Of a DNA stretch of 64,000 nucleotides, positions 16,443 through 23,712 are shown one piece after another. Made by a program: the position numbers and the translations under genes. Every line of letters begins with the position of its first letter. Position 1 is the stretch's first letter. Origin of the DNA: Nocardioides alkalitolerans. GTDB taxonomy: Bacteria; Actinomycetota; Actinomycetes; Propionibacteriales; Nocardioidaceae. The stretch spans positions 1,517,501 to 1,581,500 of the forward strand of contig CP116227.1 in assembly GCA_038184435.1 (NCBI GenBank), read 5' to 3'. A model generated the notes under the pieces. It did no database searches. It was not told the origin of the DNA and saw only the letters and a program-made list of their open reading frames with translations.

Positions 16443-17291
16443 CTAGGCGCCGGGTGCGCGCTGGGCCCGCGCCGAGGCGTAGAGGCAGAGCGCGGCGGCG
16501 GTCGCCAGGTTGAGGCTCTCCGCGCGGCCGTGGATGGGGATGCTGACGACGTCGTCCGCCAGGGCCGCGACCTCCTCGGGCAGGCCCCAGGCCTCGTTGC
16601 CGAGCAGCCAGGCGGTGGGCTCGGCGAGCAGGCCGGACGCCTCCGCCTCGAACAGGTCGAGACGCCCGCCTCCGTCGGCGGCGAGCACCCGCACGCCGGC
16701 GGCGCGCACGGCGGCCACCGCGCCCGCGACGTCGGTGTCGGCGGCGATCGGCAGGTGGAACACGCTGCCCACGCTCGCCCGGACGGTCTTCGGGTTGTGC
16801 AGGTCGACGGCGTTGCCGAGGAGGGCCACGCCGTCGGCGCCGGCGGCGTCGGCGCAGCGGACGACGGTGCCGGCGTTGCCCGGGTCGCGCACGTCGGCGC
16901 ACAGCGCCAGGAGGCGCGGGCCGGGCGCCAGCAGGTCGGCCAGCGGGACGTCGAGCGGCGTGCACACCGCGACCACACCGGCAGGGGTCACCGCGTCGCT
17001 GAGGGCGTCCATCGCCGGGCCGTCGACCCGGTGCACGGGCACGTCGGGGGCGGTGCGGTCGAGGGTGGCCAGGAGCGCGGCGTACCGCTCCGCGGCAGCG
17101 GGGGTCACGAAGACCTCCCGCACCCGCCCGGGCGTCTCGAGGGCCGCCTCGAGGCCCTTCGGGCCGTCCACGACGAACAGCCGCCGCTCGGTTCGCACCG
17201 AGCGGCGGCTGAGCTTCCGCGCTTCCTTGACCCGGGCGCTCCTCGTGGTGAGGAGCGCCGGGTCCGGCGCGGCGGGGGTGCTGCTGGTCAG
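16443..17291 (-). CDS. TrmH/SpoU-family rRNA (guanosine/uridine 2'-O) methyltransferase
   Basis: SAM-dependent 2'-O-ribose methyltransferase with an N-terminal substrate-binding domain (about 15-100, RSARVKEARKLSRRS then LFVVDGPKG) and a C-terminal SPOUT knot: DVRDPGNAGTVVR, WLLGNEAWGLP and IPIHGRAESLNLATAAA. There is no ATG, GTG or TTG upstream of the conserved N-terminal helix. The nearest candidate is CTG at 17291, overlapping the rplT stop (CTGA), which gives 282 residues; a GTG at 17198 would give 251 residues and cut into the domain. Two strong hairpins lie inside this 5' portion. Target nucleotide unknown. Confidence 0.88.
   Translation of the reverse strand: MTSSTPAAPDPALLTTRSARVKEARKLSRRSVRTERRLFVVDGPKGLEAALETPGRVREVFVTPAAAERYAALLATLDRTAPDVPVHRVDGPAMDALSDAVTPAGVVAVCTPLDVPLADLLAPGPRLLALCADVRDPGNAGTVVRCADAAGADGVALLGNAVDLHNPKTVRASVGSVFHLPIAADTDVAGAVAAVRAAGVRVLAADGGGRLDLFEAEASGLLAEPTAWLLGNEAWGLPEEVAALADDVVSIPIHGRAESLNLATAAALCLYASARAQRAPGA
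17181..17208 (-). terminator. Strong hairpin within the 5' part of the trmH-type gene
   Basis: A perfect 12-bp stem CCGCCGCTCGGT / ACCGAGCGGCGG closes a 4-base loop. It lies about 80 bases after the rplT stop and inside the methyltransferase reading frame. No U-tract follows. It may terminate part of the infC-rpmI-rplT transcript or block initiation of the next gene. Confidence 0.5.
17231..17262 (-). terminator. Hairpin just after rplT, inside the trmH-type reading frame
   Basis: GGCGCTCCTC and GAGGAGCGCC pair over a 5-base loop, extended by CCCG/CGGG with one bulged G. It begins 26 bases downstream of the rplT stop, the expected place for an operon terminator, yet the DNA is also coding. 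No U-tract. Confidence 0.5.
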
Positions 17292-17674
17292 GCCGAGGCC
17301 TTCTCCGCGTTGACGTCCTCGGGCAGCGCGGCCCGGGCCGTCTCCACGAGCGCGTTGAACGCGGCCGTGTCGTTGACCGCGAGCTCCGCGAGGATCTTGC
17401 GGTCCACCTCGACACCCGCGAGGCCGAGGCCCTGGATGAAGCGGTTGTAGGTCATGCCCTGCGCCCGCGCGGCGGCGTTGATGCGCTGGATCCACAGACG
17501 ACGGAAGTTGCCCTTGTTCTTGCGGCGGTCGTTGTAGCTGTAGACGAGCGAGTGGGTGACCTGCTCCTTCGCCTTGCGGTAGAGGCGCGAGCGCTGGCCG
17601 CGGTAGCCGCTGGCGCGCTCGAGGGTCGTCCGGCGCTTCTTCTGGGCGTTGACCGCCCGCTTGACGCGTGCCAC
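17288..17674 (-). CDS. rplT: 50S ribosomal protein L20
   Basis: Early-assembling large-subunit protein that binds 23S rRNA. The 128 residues match the family (MARVKRAVNAQKKRR, ERASGYRGQRSRLYRKAKEQ, NNR-type region RRLWIQRINAAAR). The GTG at 17674 has AGGAG 7 bases upstream. It is third in infC-rpmI-rplT. A non-conserved acidic tail, EDVNAEKASA, follows the globular part. Confidence 0.98.
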   Translation of the reverse strand: MARVKRAVNAQKKRRTTLERASGYRGQRSRLYRKAKEQVTHSLVYSYNDRRKNKGNFRRLWIQRINAAARAQGMTYNRFIQGLGLAGVEVDRKILAELAVNDTAAFNALVETARAALPEDVNAEKASA

Positions 17675-17736
17675 GTGAATCTCCTAGATCGAGGATGGTG
17701 CGGGGTCGTGCTCGACTCCCGAGGGGGGTGGGAGGG

Positions 17737-17931
17737 TCAGCGACCCAGCAGCTTCTTGGCGCGCGGCACGTCGGCCGCGGCGACCTCGACGGTGCCCGTC
17801 ATGCGGCGGGTGACCTTCGAGGGCTTCTTCTCGAGGTTGTGGCGCTTGCCGGCCTTCTCCCGCAGGATCTTGCCGCTGCCCGTCACCCGGAACCGCTTGC
17901 CGGCGCCCGAGTGGCTCTTGTTCTTCGGCAT
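17737..17931 (-). CDS. rpmI: 50S ribosomal protein L35
   Basis: Small basic large-subunit protein of 64 residues, starting MPKNKSHSGAGKRFRVTG as in all members and ending PRAKKLLGR. An in-frame upstream ATG would add 20 residues not found in the family, so 17931 is chosen. It lies between infC (108 bp) and rplT (62 bp); the infC-rpmI gap holds two hairpins. Confidence 0.97.
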   Translation of the reverse strand: MPKNKSHSGAGKRFRVTGSGKILREKAGKRHNLEKKPSKVTRRMTGTVEVAAADVPRAKKLLGR

Positions 17932-17956
17932 CGTTGACTCAACTCTCTTCTTCGGT

Positions 17957-18018
17957 GCCACCCGCCGGCGGACGGGTGGCGCGTTCGACAACCGGCGGCG
18001 GACGAGTCGCCCGCCGCC
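17957..18018 (-). other. Two hairpins in the infC-rpmI intergenic region
   Basis: GCCACCCG/CGGGTGGC (17957-17980) and GGCGGCGG/CCGCCGCC (17994-18018) form two stable stems between infC and rpmI. They could stabilise or process the mRNA or attenuate rpmI-rplT; no U-tract is present. L20-type autogenous control acts in this region in other bacteria, but a specific L20 site was not identified. Confidence 0.45.
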
Positions 18019-18039
18019 GTGGGACGTCGGTGGTGCTGC

Positions 18040-18723
18040 TCAGGCCTCGATCTCGGGGTCGAGGTTCTCCGAGCGGCCGCGCGCCTTCTTCTGCGCCACG
18101 GGACCGGCGGCGTGGGCGGCGTCGCGCTCGGCGCGCTCGTCCGCCACGGCCTCGGCCCGCTCCGCGGCCCGCGATGCCTTCTCGGCCTCGACCTCGACGC
18201 GAGCGTCGGCCTTCTTCTTGTGGGGCCCGAGCACCATGATCATGTTGCGGCCGTCCTGCTTCGGCGACGACTCGACGAAGCCCAGCTCCTCGACGTCGTC
18301 GGCGAGGCGCTGCAGCAGCCGGAACCCGAGCTCGGGGCGGTGCTGCTCGCGACCGCGGAACATGATCGTGATCTTGACCTTGTCCCCGCCCTTGAGGAAC
18401 CGCACGACGTGACCCTTCTTGGTCTCGTAGTCGTGCGAGTCGATCTTGGGCCGGAGCTTCATCTCCTTGATGATCACGTTCGACTGGTTCCGTCGGGCCT
18501 CGCGAGCCTTCTGGGCGGCCTCGTAGCGGAACTTGCCGTAGTCCATGAGCTTGCAGACCGGCGGACGCGCCATCGGCGCGACCTCGACGAGGTCGAGGCC
18601 GGCTTCCTGCGCGAGTCGAAGTGCGTCGCCCGTGGGGACGATGCCGACGGTCTCGCCGTTGGGACCGACAAGTCGGACCTCGGAGACCCGGATCCGATCG
18701 TTGATGCGCAGCTCGGTGCTGAT
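18040..18723 (-). CDS. infC: Translation initiation factor IF-3 (ATC start)
   Basis: Binds the 30S subunit and proofreads start codons. Of 227 residues, the first 175 or so are the two IF-3 domains (RINDRIRVSEVRLVGPNGE, DLVEVAP, KLMDYGKFRYE; then IKEMKLRPKIDSHDY, DKVKITIMFRGRE). The rest is a charged Ala/Glu/Lys tail typical of actinobacteria. The only well-placed start is ATC at 18723, 5 bases after a full AGGAGG. A non-ATG/GTG start is the known basis of IF-3 autoregulation. First gene of infC-rpmI-rplT; its leader contains a terminator. Confidence 0.96.
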   Translation of the reverse strand: MSTELRINDRIRVSEVRLVGPNGETVGIVPTGDALRLAQEAGLDLVEVAPMARPPVCKLMDYGKFRYEAAQKAREARRNQSNVIIKEMKLRPKIDSHDYETKKGHVVRFLKGGDKVKITIMFRGREQHRPELGFRLLQRLADDVEELGFVESSPKQDGRNMIMVLGPHKKKADARVEVEAEKASRAAERAEAVADERAERDAAHAAGPVAQKKARGRSENLDPEIEA

Positions 18724-19062
18724 GTGTCCTCCTGGGGGTACGGCGGACGGGAACCGCCCCGCGTGCACCCGCCCGGAGCGACCGGGCCGGAGAACGAAAA
18801 AAGGCTCCCGCTTGACAAAGGTGTCCTAGCGGAAGCCAGTCGCGACCACGTCGCCACGTCGCACGCCGCGCCTCCCGGGGGAGGGCGTCGGACGACGCGT
18901 GAGCCGACGGACCCCGCAGGCGGGGCGTCGCCTCGACCGGACCCGACGACCTCGCGGTCGGTGCGGGTGGGAGACGGGATTGCTGCTGGTCTCCGCTTGG
19001 AGATCGGCGGATCGCTGCAGGCGCAGCTCACCACTGATCGGTCAACGGGAGACAGTACGGGA
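18724..19062 (-). other. infC leader and promoter region (339 bp non-coding)
   Basis: Between the SseB-like stop and the infC start there is no credible gene. The stretch holds the AGGAGG of infC, the rho-independent terminator at 18797-18837, several GC-rich inverted repeats (for example CCCCGC/GCGGGG near 18915-18930) and presumably the operon promoter. A clear -35/-10 pair could not be picked out. A long leader with a terminator implies conditional transcription into infC. Confidence 0.7.
18797..18837 (-). terminator. infC: Rho-independent terminator/attenuator in the infC leader
   Basis: Read on the minus strand, GGCTTCCGCT pairs with AGCGGGAGCC (one G-U) over about 14 bases and is followed directly by six T. 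It is the only terminator in this window with a proper U-tract, and it lies about 75-110 bases upstream of the infC start codon. It could end the upstream gene or act as an attenuator for infC-rpmI-rplT. Confidence 0.8.
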
Positions 19063-19605
19063 CTATTCCGCCTCGACGCCAATCCACGCGTGGCCGCCGG
19101 CCACGCGGCGCAGCTCCCACCCGCGCGCGAGGGCGCCGAGGTCCTCGCCGGGCACGACGAAGCGCACCGGGCCCGCGATGTCGACGACGACCGCCGCCGC
19201 CCCGTCCTGCAGCGCCGACGCGGCCGCCAGCTGCGTGGCGACGGGCACCGGCCGGGCGTCGGCCCGCCAGCGGGTCAGCGCCTCCTGGCCGGTGAAGGCG
19301 AGGAGCGCCCGGCGACCGTCACGGCCGGTGACCAGCACCGTGGCCATGTCGCTGCTCTTGTCGTGGGCCAGGCCGTTCTCGTCGACCTCGACCTCGCCGA
19401 GCACGGCGACCACGGGCACCAGCAGGCGGGAGTCGCCCAGCACCGCGAGCACGTCGGCGTCGTCGGCCTCCCCCGCGGCGTACGCCGCCAGCACGGCCAC
19501 CAGGGCCTCCGGGGCCTCGCCGGTGTCGTCGCCGAAGGCCGACGTCGGGATGACGCGGCCGGCGAAGCGGTCCTGCGGGGCGAGGGGTCCACTCACCCGC
19601 GCCAT
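19063..19605 (-). CDS. SseB-family protein
   Basis: A 180-residue protein with a single SseB N-terminal-type domain: DDGEAPEALVAVLAAY, DSRLLVPVVAV, DMATVLVTGRDGRRALLAFTG and VVVDIAGPVRFVVPGEDLGAL are spaced as in actinobacterial SseB proteins, which are often encoded upstream of infC. No membrane segments or signal peptide. Function is unknown; the name comes from E. coli SseB, thought to influence sulfurtransferase activity or serine sensitivity. The start at 19605 gives the conserved N-terminus. Confidence 0.78.
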   Translation of the reverse strand: MARVSGPLAPQDRFAGRVIPTSAFGDDTGEAPEALVAVLAAYAAGEADDADVLAVLGDSRLLVPVVAVLGEVEVDENGLAHDKSSDMATVLVTGRDGRRALLAFTGQEALTRWRADARPVPVATQLAAASALQDGAAAVVVDIAGPVRFVVPGEDLGALARGWELRRVAGGHAWIGVEAE

Positions 19606-19678
19606 GATGCCAGCCGCGCCGCCCCGGACCGAACCGGTGCACCCGCTCCCCCACCCGCGGACGGCCTAGGGTGGAGGG

Positions 19679-20155
19679 GTGGACGCAACCTGGCTCGCCC
19701 TCGCCGTCGTGCTCACCGCCATCGGAGCCATCTGGACCGTCGTGGCCTGGCGCACGCGGGGCGTGGCCGCCGCCGTGCGGGGCGCCGGACTGACGCTGCT
19801 GGCGCCCGCGGCGTACCTCACCGGCACGCTGGAGCTCGCCGGGGAGATCGCCGTCGACGTCGGCGACTGGGCCCGCGGGCTCGTCTTCTCCCCCGTCGTG
19901 TGGACGGGCATCGCGCTCGCCGGCGCGGGCGTCCTGCTCGTGCTGCTCGGTGGCGCGCTCGCCGCGAAGGGCGTCGGCACGACGCCCCGCACCGCCACGC
20001 CCCGGGAGGTCGGCGAGGGCGCCGAGCGCCGGGCCGTACCACCGGCCGGACGCCGGGCCGCGCCGCCGGCCACGGCCGGCGGAGGTGGTCGTGCGGGCGG
20101 GGACGATGACCTCGACGACATCGAGGCGATCCTCCGCCGTCGGGGGATCAGCTGA
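19679..20155 (+). CDS. Small membrane protein of unknown function
   Basis: A 158-residue protein with three probable membrane helices: TWLALAVVLTAIGAIWTVV, GLTLLAPAAYLTGTLELAG and VWTGIALAGAGVLLVLLGG. A cytosolic tail rich in Ala/Pro/Gly ends DDDLDDIEAILRRRGIS, a short acidic-then-basic helix like those at the C-terminus of small actinobacterial membrane proteins. GTG start. It ends one base before the next gene and shares its direction. Function not recognised. Confidence 0.75.
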   Translation: MDATWLALAVVLTAIGAIWTVVAWRTRGVAAAVRGAGLTLLAPAAYLTGTLELAGEIAVDVGDWARGLVFSPVVWTGIALAGAGVLLVLLGGALAAKGVGTTPRTATPREVGEGAERRAVPPAGRRAAPPATAGGGGRAGGDDDLDDIEAILRRRGIS

Positions 20156-20156
20156 C

Positions 20157-21395
20157 GTGGCGGGCCGCCGGTCCGTCCCCGCGCTCGTCGAGCGCCACCG
20201 TCTCGCCGCCCGCCTCGGGGCGGCCGTCGCCGCGCTCGACCCCGCTCCGGCGACGCCCTGCGCCGTCGTCGACCTCGACGCCTTCGACGCCAACGCGGAC
20301 GACCTGGTCGCCCGCGCCGGCGGCACGCCGATCCGGGTGGCCTCGAAGTCGCTCCGCGTGCCCGCGCTCGTGCAGCGGGCGCTCGCCCGGGACGGCTTCG
20401 CCGGGGTGCTGGGCTACACGTTGCGCGAGGCCCTGTGGCTGGTCGACGAGGGCATCAGCGACGACGTGGTGGTCGCCTACCCCACCGTCGACCGCCCCGC
20501 GCTGCGGCGCCTCACCTCGTCGCCGTCGGCCGCCAGCGCGGTGACGATCATGGTCGACGACGTCGCCCACCTCGACGTGGTCGACAGCGTGCGGTCCTCG
20601 AAGGCCGTGCCGGTGCGCGTCGCGATCGACGTGGACGCCGGCCTCCAGGCACCGGGCGGCGTGCACGTCGGCCCGAAGCGCTCGCCGCTGCGCACCCCGG
20701 AGGCGACGCTGGCCCTGGCCCGTGCCGTCGTCGAGCGCCCGGGCTTCGTGCTCACCGGGGTGATGACCTACGAGGGCCAGGTGGCCGGCGTGCCCGACCG
20801 CGTGCCGGGCCAGGGGCCCCGGATGGCCGTCGTGCGTCGGATCAAGCAGGCGTCGCTGGCCCAGCTCCGCGAGCGGCGCGCCGCCGTCGCGGCCGGGATC
20901 GCCGAGCTGGCCGAGCTCTCGTTCTTCAACGCCGGCGGCTCGGGCTCGATCGCCGAGTCCGCCGCCGACCCGTCGGTCACCGAGGTCACGGCCGGCTCGG
21001 GCCTGCTCGTCCCCGGCCTGTTCGACCACTACCGCTCCTTCACGCCGCGACCCGCTGCGTTCCTGGGGGTCCCCGTGACGCGCCGGCCCGGGCCGGGCGT
21101 CGCGACGGTGCACGGGGGCGGGTACACGGCGTCCGGCCCCGCCGGTCCCGACCGCCAGGTGCTCCCGTGGGCACCGCCCGGGCTCGAGCTGACCGCGCTG
21201 GAGGCGGCCGGCGAGGTGCAGACACCGCTCGTCGGCCCCGGTGCCGACCTGCTCCGCATCGGCGACCTCGTGTGGTTCCGGCACGCGAAGTCGGGCGAGC
21301 CGTTCGAGCACACCGACGTCGCGCACCTCCTCGCGGGCGACCGCATCACCGCGACCGTCCCCACCTACCGTGGCGCGGGCCAGGCCTTCGGCTGA
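20157..21395 (+). CDS. PLP-dependent amino-acid deaminase/aldolase (alanine-racemase N-domain)
   Basis: A 412-residue fold-type III PLP enzyme. The first half is an alanine-racemase-like TIM barrel (CAVVDLDAFDANADDL; the PLP lysine is probably in IRVASKSLRVPALVQ). The second half carries the D-threonine aldolase/D-serine dehydratase-type metal site region (VATVHGGGYTASGP, FRHAKSGEPFEH). Likely acts on D-amino acids or threonine-like compounds; the substrate cannot be fixed from sequence. GTG at 20157, one base after the previous stop; the next gene overlaps its end by 26 bp. Confidence 0.8.
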   Translation: MAGRRSVPALVERHRLAARLGAAVAALDPAPATPCAVVDLDAFDANADDLVARAGGTPIRVASKSLRVPALVQRALARDGFAGVLGYTLREALWLVDEGISDDVVVAYPTVDRPALRRLTSSPSAASAVTIMVDDVAHLDVVDSVRSSKAVPVRVAIDVDAGLQAPGGVHVGPKRSPLRTPEATLALARAVVERPGFVLTGVMTYEGQVAGVPDRVPGQGPRMAVVRRIKQASLAQLRERRAAVAAGIAELAELSFFNAGGSGSIAESAADPSVTEVTAGSGLLVPGLFDHYRSFTPRPAAFLGVPVTRRPGPGVATVHGGGYTASGPAGPDRQVLPWAPPGLELTALEAAGEVQTPLVGPGADLLRIGDLVWFRHAKSGEPFEHTDVAHLLAGDRITATVPTYRGAGQAFG

Positions 21396-21996
21396 GGCCC
21401 GGGCGGCGGGCCTGCCGGTCGGGACGCTCGAGGTCCTCACCCGGCTCGTCGGCACCGCCCCCGCGCGGCTCGCCGCCGGGCGACTCGTCTGCGTCGACGG
21501 GCCGTCGGGCTCCGGCAAGACCACGGCCGCCGCCGCCCTCGCGCACGCGCTGACGGCCGCCGGCCACGAGGTGGTCGAGCTGCACATGGACGACCAGTAC
21601 GACGGGTGGGACGGCCTCGGTGCCGCCCCCGGTCGGGTCGCGCGGGACGTCGTGGAGCCGCTGGCCGCGGGGCGCCCTGGGTCGTACCGGCGCTACGACT
21701 GGCACGCCGGGCGGTTCGCCGAGGAGCACGTCGTGCCACCCGTCGGTCCCCGCGGCGTCGTGCTCCTCGAGGGCGTCGGGTCGGGGGCGGCGCCGCTCGC
21801 GCCGTACCGGAGCGTGCTGGTGTGGGTCGAGGCCCCGGCGGCCCTGCGCCTGCGGCGCGGGATCGAGCGCGACGGCGAGGCGGCGGCCGACCACCTGCGG
21901 GCGTGGGCGCGCGCCGAGACCGTGCACTTCGGCGCCCACGGCACCCGCACCGCCGCCGACGTCCGCCTCGACGCCCACGGTCGGGTGGTGCGCTGA
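21370..21996 (+). CDS. Uridine-kinase-like P-loop NTPase
   Basis: About 208 residues with Walker A in VDGPSGSGKTTAAAAL, ELHMDDQYDGWDGL (the base/ribose-binding segment of uridine kinases), RYDWHAGRFAEEH and VVLLEGVGSG. This resembles the actinobacterial uridine-kinase-like proteins. The GTG at 21370 lies inside the end of the preceding gene; no better start exists. Could be a nucleoside or related small-molecule kinase. Not part of the pyrimidine operon further along. Confidence 0.78.
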   Translation: MARARPSAEARAAGLPVGTLEVLTRLVGTAPARLAAGRLVCVDGPSGSGKTTAAAALAHALTAAGHEVVELHMDDQYDGWDGLGAAPGRVARDVVEPLAAGRPGSYRRYDWHAGRFAEEHVVPPVGPRGVVLLEGVGSGAAPLAPYRSVLVWVEAPAALRLRRGIERDGEAAADHLRAWARAETVHFGAHGTRTAADVRLDAHGRVVR

Positions 21997-22003
21997 GGGG
22001 TCT

Positions 22004-22075
22004 GCGCCGAGTTGTCTCGAACGATTCGTGACAACTCGGCGCGAGAACGCGGCGTACGTGACAACTCGACGCGGG
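22004..22075. repeat. AACTCGRCGC inverted/direct repeat, locus 1
   Basis: GCGCCGAGTTGTC (22004-22016) and GACAACTCGGCGC (22030-22042) are perfect 13-bp inverted arms around a 13-base loop. About 31 bp later GACAACTCGACGC recurs after GCGTACGT (22060-22072). The same arrangement and core (CGAGTT...AACTCGACGC, separated by a CGTAC-containing spacer) occurs at 43098-43230. It lies between convergent genes and could be a terminator or a mobile intergenic repeat. Confidence 0.7.
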
Positions 22076-22076
22076 G

Positions 22077-22529
22077 TCAGGCGGCGTCGATGACCTCGCG
22101 CAGCTCGCGGACGGCGGTGCGGGCGCGGGAACCGTCGGAGGCCTGGATGCCGATCGCCGGGCGGGCCGTGCCGTCCGAGAGGTCGATCGTGGCCCAGGGG
22201 GCGCCGTCGGGCATCCGCACCGCGACGACCTGCGCCCAGTCGTAGGAGTAGCGCCGGTAGCCGTTCACCACGACCAGGCCGTCGACCGTCGCGGTCACGC
22301 GGCAGCGGACCACGCCCCAGAGCACCGCGCCGGCACCCGCGAGGAGGAGCAGCATGGTGATGCGCTGGAACCACGAGAAGTTGGCCCGCACCTCGGCGTC
22401 CAGCAGGAACCAGGCGGCCAGCATCGCGACCAGCACCGTCGCGCTGGAGAACGCGGCGGCGATGGCCGTGCCCAGGGGGCGCCAGGTGCGCGGCAGCGGG
22501 ACCGGCACCGGATCAGAGGCGGCAGGCAT
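22077..22529 (-). CDS. PH-domain membrane protein
   Basis: A 150-residue protein with two membrane helices (TAIAAAFSSATVLVAMLAAW and RITMLLLLAGAGAVLWGVV). These are followed by a bacterial PH-like (bPH_6) domain with VTATVDGLVVVNGYRRYSYDWAQVVAVR. The start overlaps the hisG end by 17 bp. Similar proteins follow ribH in mycobacteria, so linkage to the rib/his cluster is conserved even though the role is unknown. Confidence 0.82.
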   Translation of the reverse strand: MPAASDPVPVPLPRTWRPLGTAIAAAFSSATVLVAMLAAWFLLDAEVRANFSWFQRITMLLLLAGAGAVLWGVVRCRVTATVDGLVVVNGYRRYSYDWAQVVAVRMPDGAPWATIDLSDGTARPAIGIQASDGSRARTAVRELREVIDAA

Positions 22530-23394
22530 GGATCTCCGTCATGAGGATGCCGCGGGCGCCCAGGTCGTAGAGCTCGTCCATGAGCCGCTGCGCACCGGCG
22601 CGGGGCACCATGACCCGCACCGCCACCCAGCCCTCGCGCTGCAGCGGCGAGATCGTCGGCGACTCGATGCCGGGCGCCGCCGCCGTCGCCGCGGCGACGT
22701 CCTTCTCGGCGATGTCGTAGTCCATCATCACGTAGCTGCGCGCCACGAGGACGCCCTCGACGCGGCGACGGAAGACGCGGAGCGCGCTCGCCTGCTCGGC
22801 CGTGCGCTCGTCGTCGGGGCGACCGATGAGCACCGCCTCCGACTCGAGCAGCGACTCGCCGAAGGTGGCGAGACCCGCCTGGCGCAGCGTCGAGCCGGTC
22901 TCCACGACGTCGGCGATGACGTCGGCGACCCCCAGCTGGATGCTGGTCTCCACCGCGCCGTCGAGCCGGGTCACCGTGGCGTCGATGCCGTGCTCGTCGA
23001 GGTAGGCCTGCACGACGCCGACGTACGACGTCGCGATCCGCAGGCCCGCCAGGTCGGCGAGGCTCGAGTACCGACCGGCGGGACCGGCGAAGAAGAACCG
23101 CGAGCGGCCGAAGCCGAGCGGGCGCAGCTCGGTGGCGTTGGCGCCCGAGTCGCGCAGCAGGTCGCGGCCGGTGATGCCGATGTCGAGCGTGCCGTCCGCG
23201 ACGTACAGCGCGATGTCGCGGGGGCGGAGGTAGAAGAACTCGACGCCGTTCTCGGCGTCGACGAGCGTCAGCTTCTTCGAGTCCGAACGCTGCTTGTAGC
23301 CGGCCTCGGAGAGGATCTCGGCCGACGCCACGGACAGGGCGCCCTTGTTGGGCACCGCGACGCGGAGCAGGTCGGTCGTGCTGGGGATCGTCAT
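22513..23394 (-). CDS. hisG: ATP phosphoribosyltransferase, long form
   Basis: First enzyme of histidine synthesis, joining PRPP and ATP. The 293-residue length, with a C-terminal regulatory ACT-like domain (about 215-293, ISPLQREGWVAVRVMVPR), marks the histidine-inhibited long form that needs no HisZ. Catalytic parts: LRVAVPNKGALS, DIGITGRDLL and ADVIADVVETGSTLRQAGL (PRPP loop). An AGGAAAG precedes the ATG. It follows hisE by 43 bp. Confidence 0.97.
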   Translation of the reverse strand: MTIPSTTDLLRVAVPNKGALSVASAEILSEAGYKQRSDSKKLTLVDAENGVEFFYLRPRDIALYVADGTLDIGITGRDLLRDSGANATELRPLGFGRSRFFFAGPAGRYSSLADLAGLRIATSYVGVVQAYLDEHGIDATVTRLDGAVETSIQLGVADVIADVVETGSTLRQAGLATFGESLLESEAVLIGRPDDERTAEQASALRVFRRRVEGVLVARSYVMMDYDIAEKDVAAATAAAPGIESPTISPLQREGWVAVRVMVPRAGAQRLMDELYDLGARGILMTEIHACRL

Positions 23395-23437
23395 CGGGGG
23401 TCTTTCCTGGGTGAGCGGGCGGACGGGACCGGGGCGC

Positions 23438-23701
23438 TCACAGATGGGAGTAGACGTCGTCGAGCGTCACGCCGCTCGCCAGCAGCATGACCTGCGCGTG
23501 GTAGAGCAGCTGGCTGACCTCGAGCGCCACCTGCTCCTTCGACTCGAAGCGCGCGGCCATCCAGACCTCGGCGGCCTCCTCGACCAGCTTCTTGCCGATG
23601 GCGTGCACGCCCGCGTCCAGCTCGGCCACCGTGCCGGAGCCGTCGGGACGCGTGCGGGCCTTGTCCTCGAGCTCGACCCAGAGCTCCTCGAACGTCTTCA
23701 C
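23438..23701 (-). CDS. hisE: Phosphoribosyl-ATP pyrophosphatase
   Basis: Second step of histidine synthesis: hydrolyses phosphoribosyl-ATP to phosphoribosyl-AMP. 87 residues; an all-helical MazG-like fold with KLVEEAAEVWMAA and EVSQLLYHAQVMLL holding the acidic metal ligands. GTG start. It lies 11 bp after ribH and before hisG, so it rides on the riboflavin transcript or an internal promoter. The other his genes are outside the window. Confidence 0.96.
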   Translation of the reverse strand: MKTFEELWVELEDKARTRPDGSGTVAELDAGVHAIGKKLVEEAAEVWMAARFESKEQVALEVSQLLYHAQVMLLASGVTLDDVYSHL

Positions 23702-23712
23702 GGGCGCTCAGC

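Noticed and set aside
16443..17198. Annotating the TrmH-type gene from GTG 17198
   Set aside because: This start removes the conserved RSARVKEARKLSRR helix of the family, so the longer CTG-initiated form is preferred despite the rare start.
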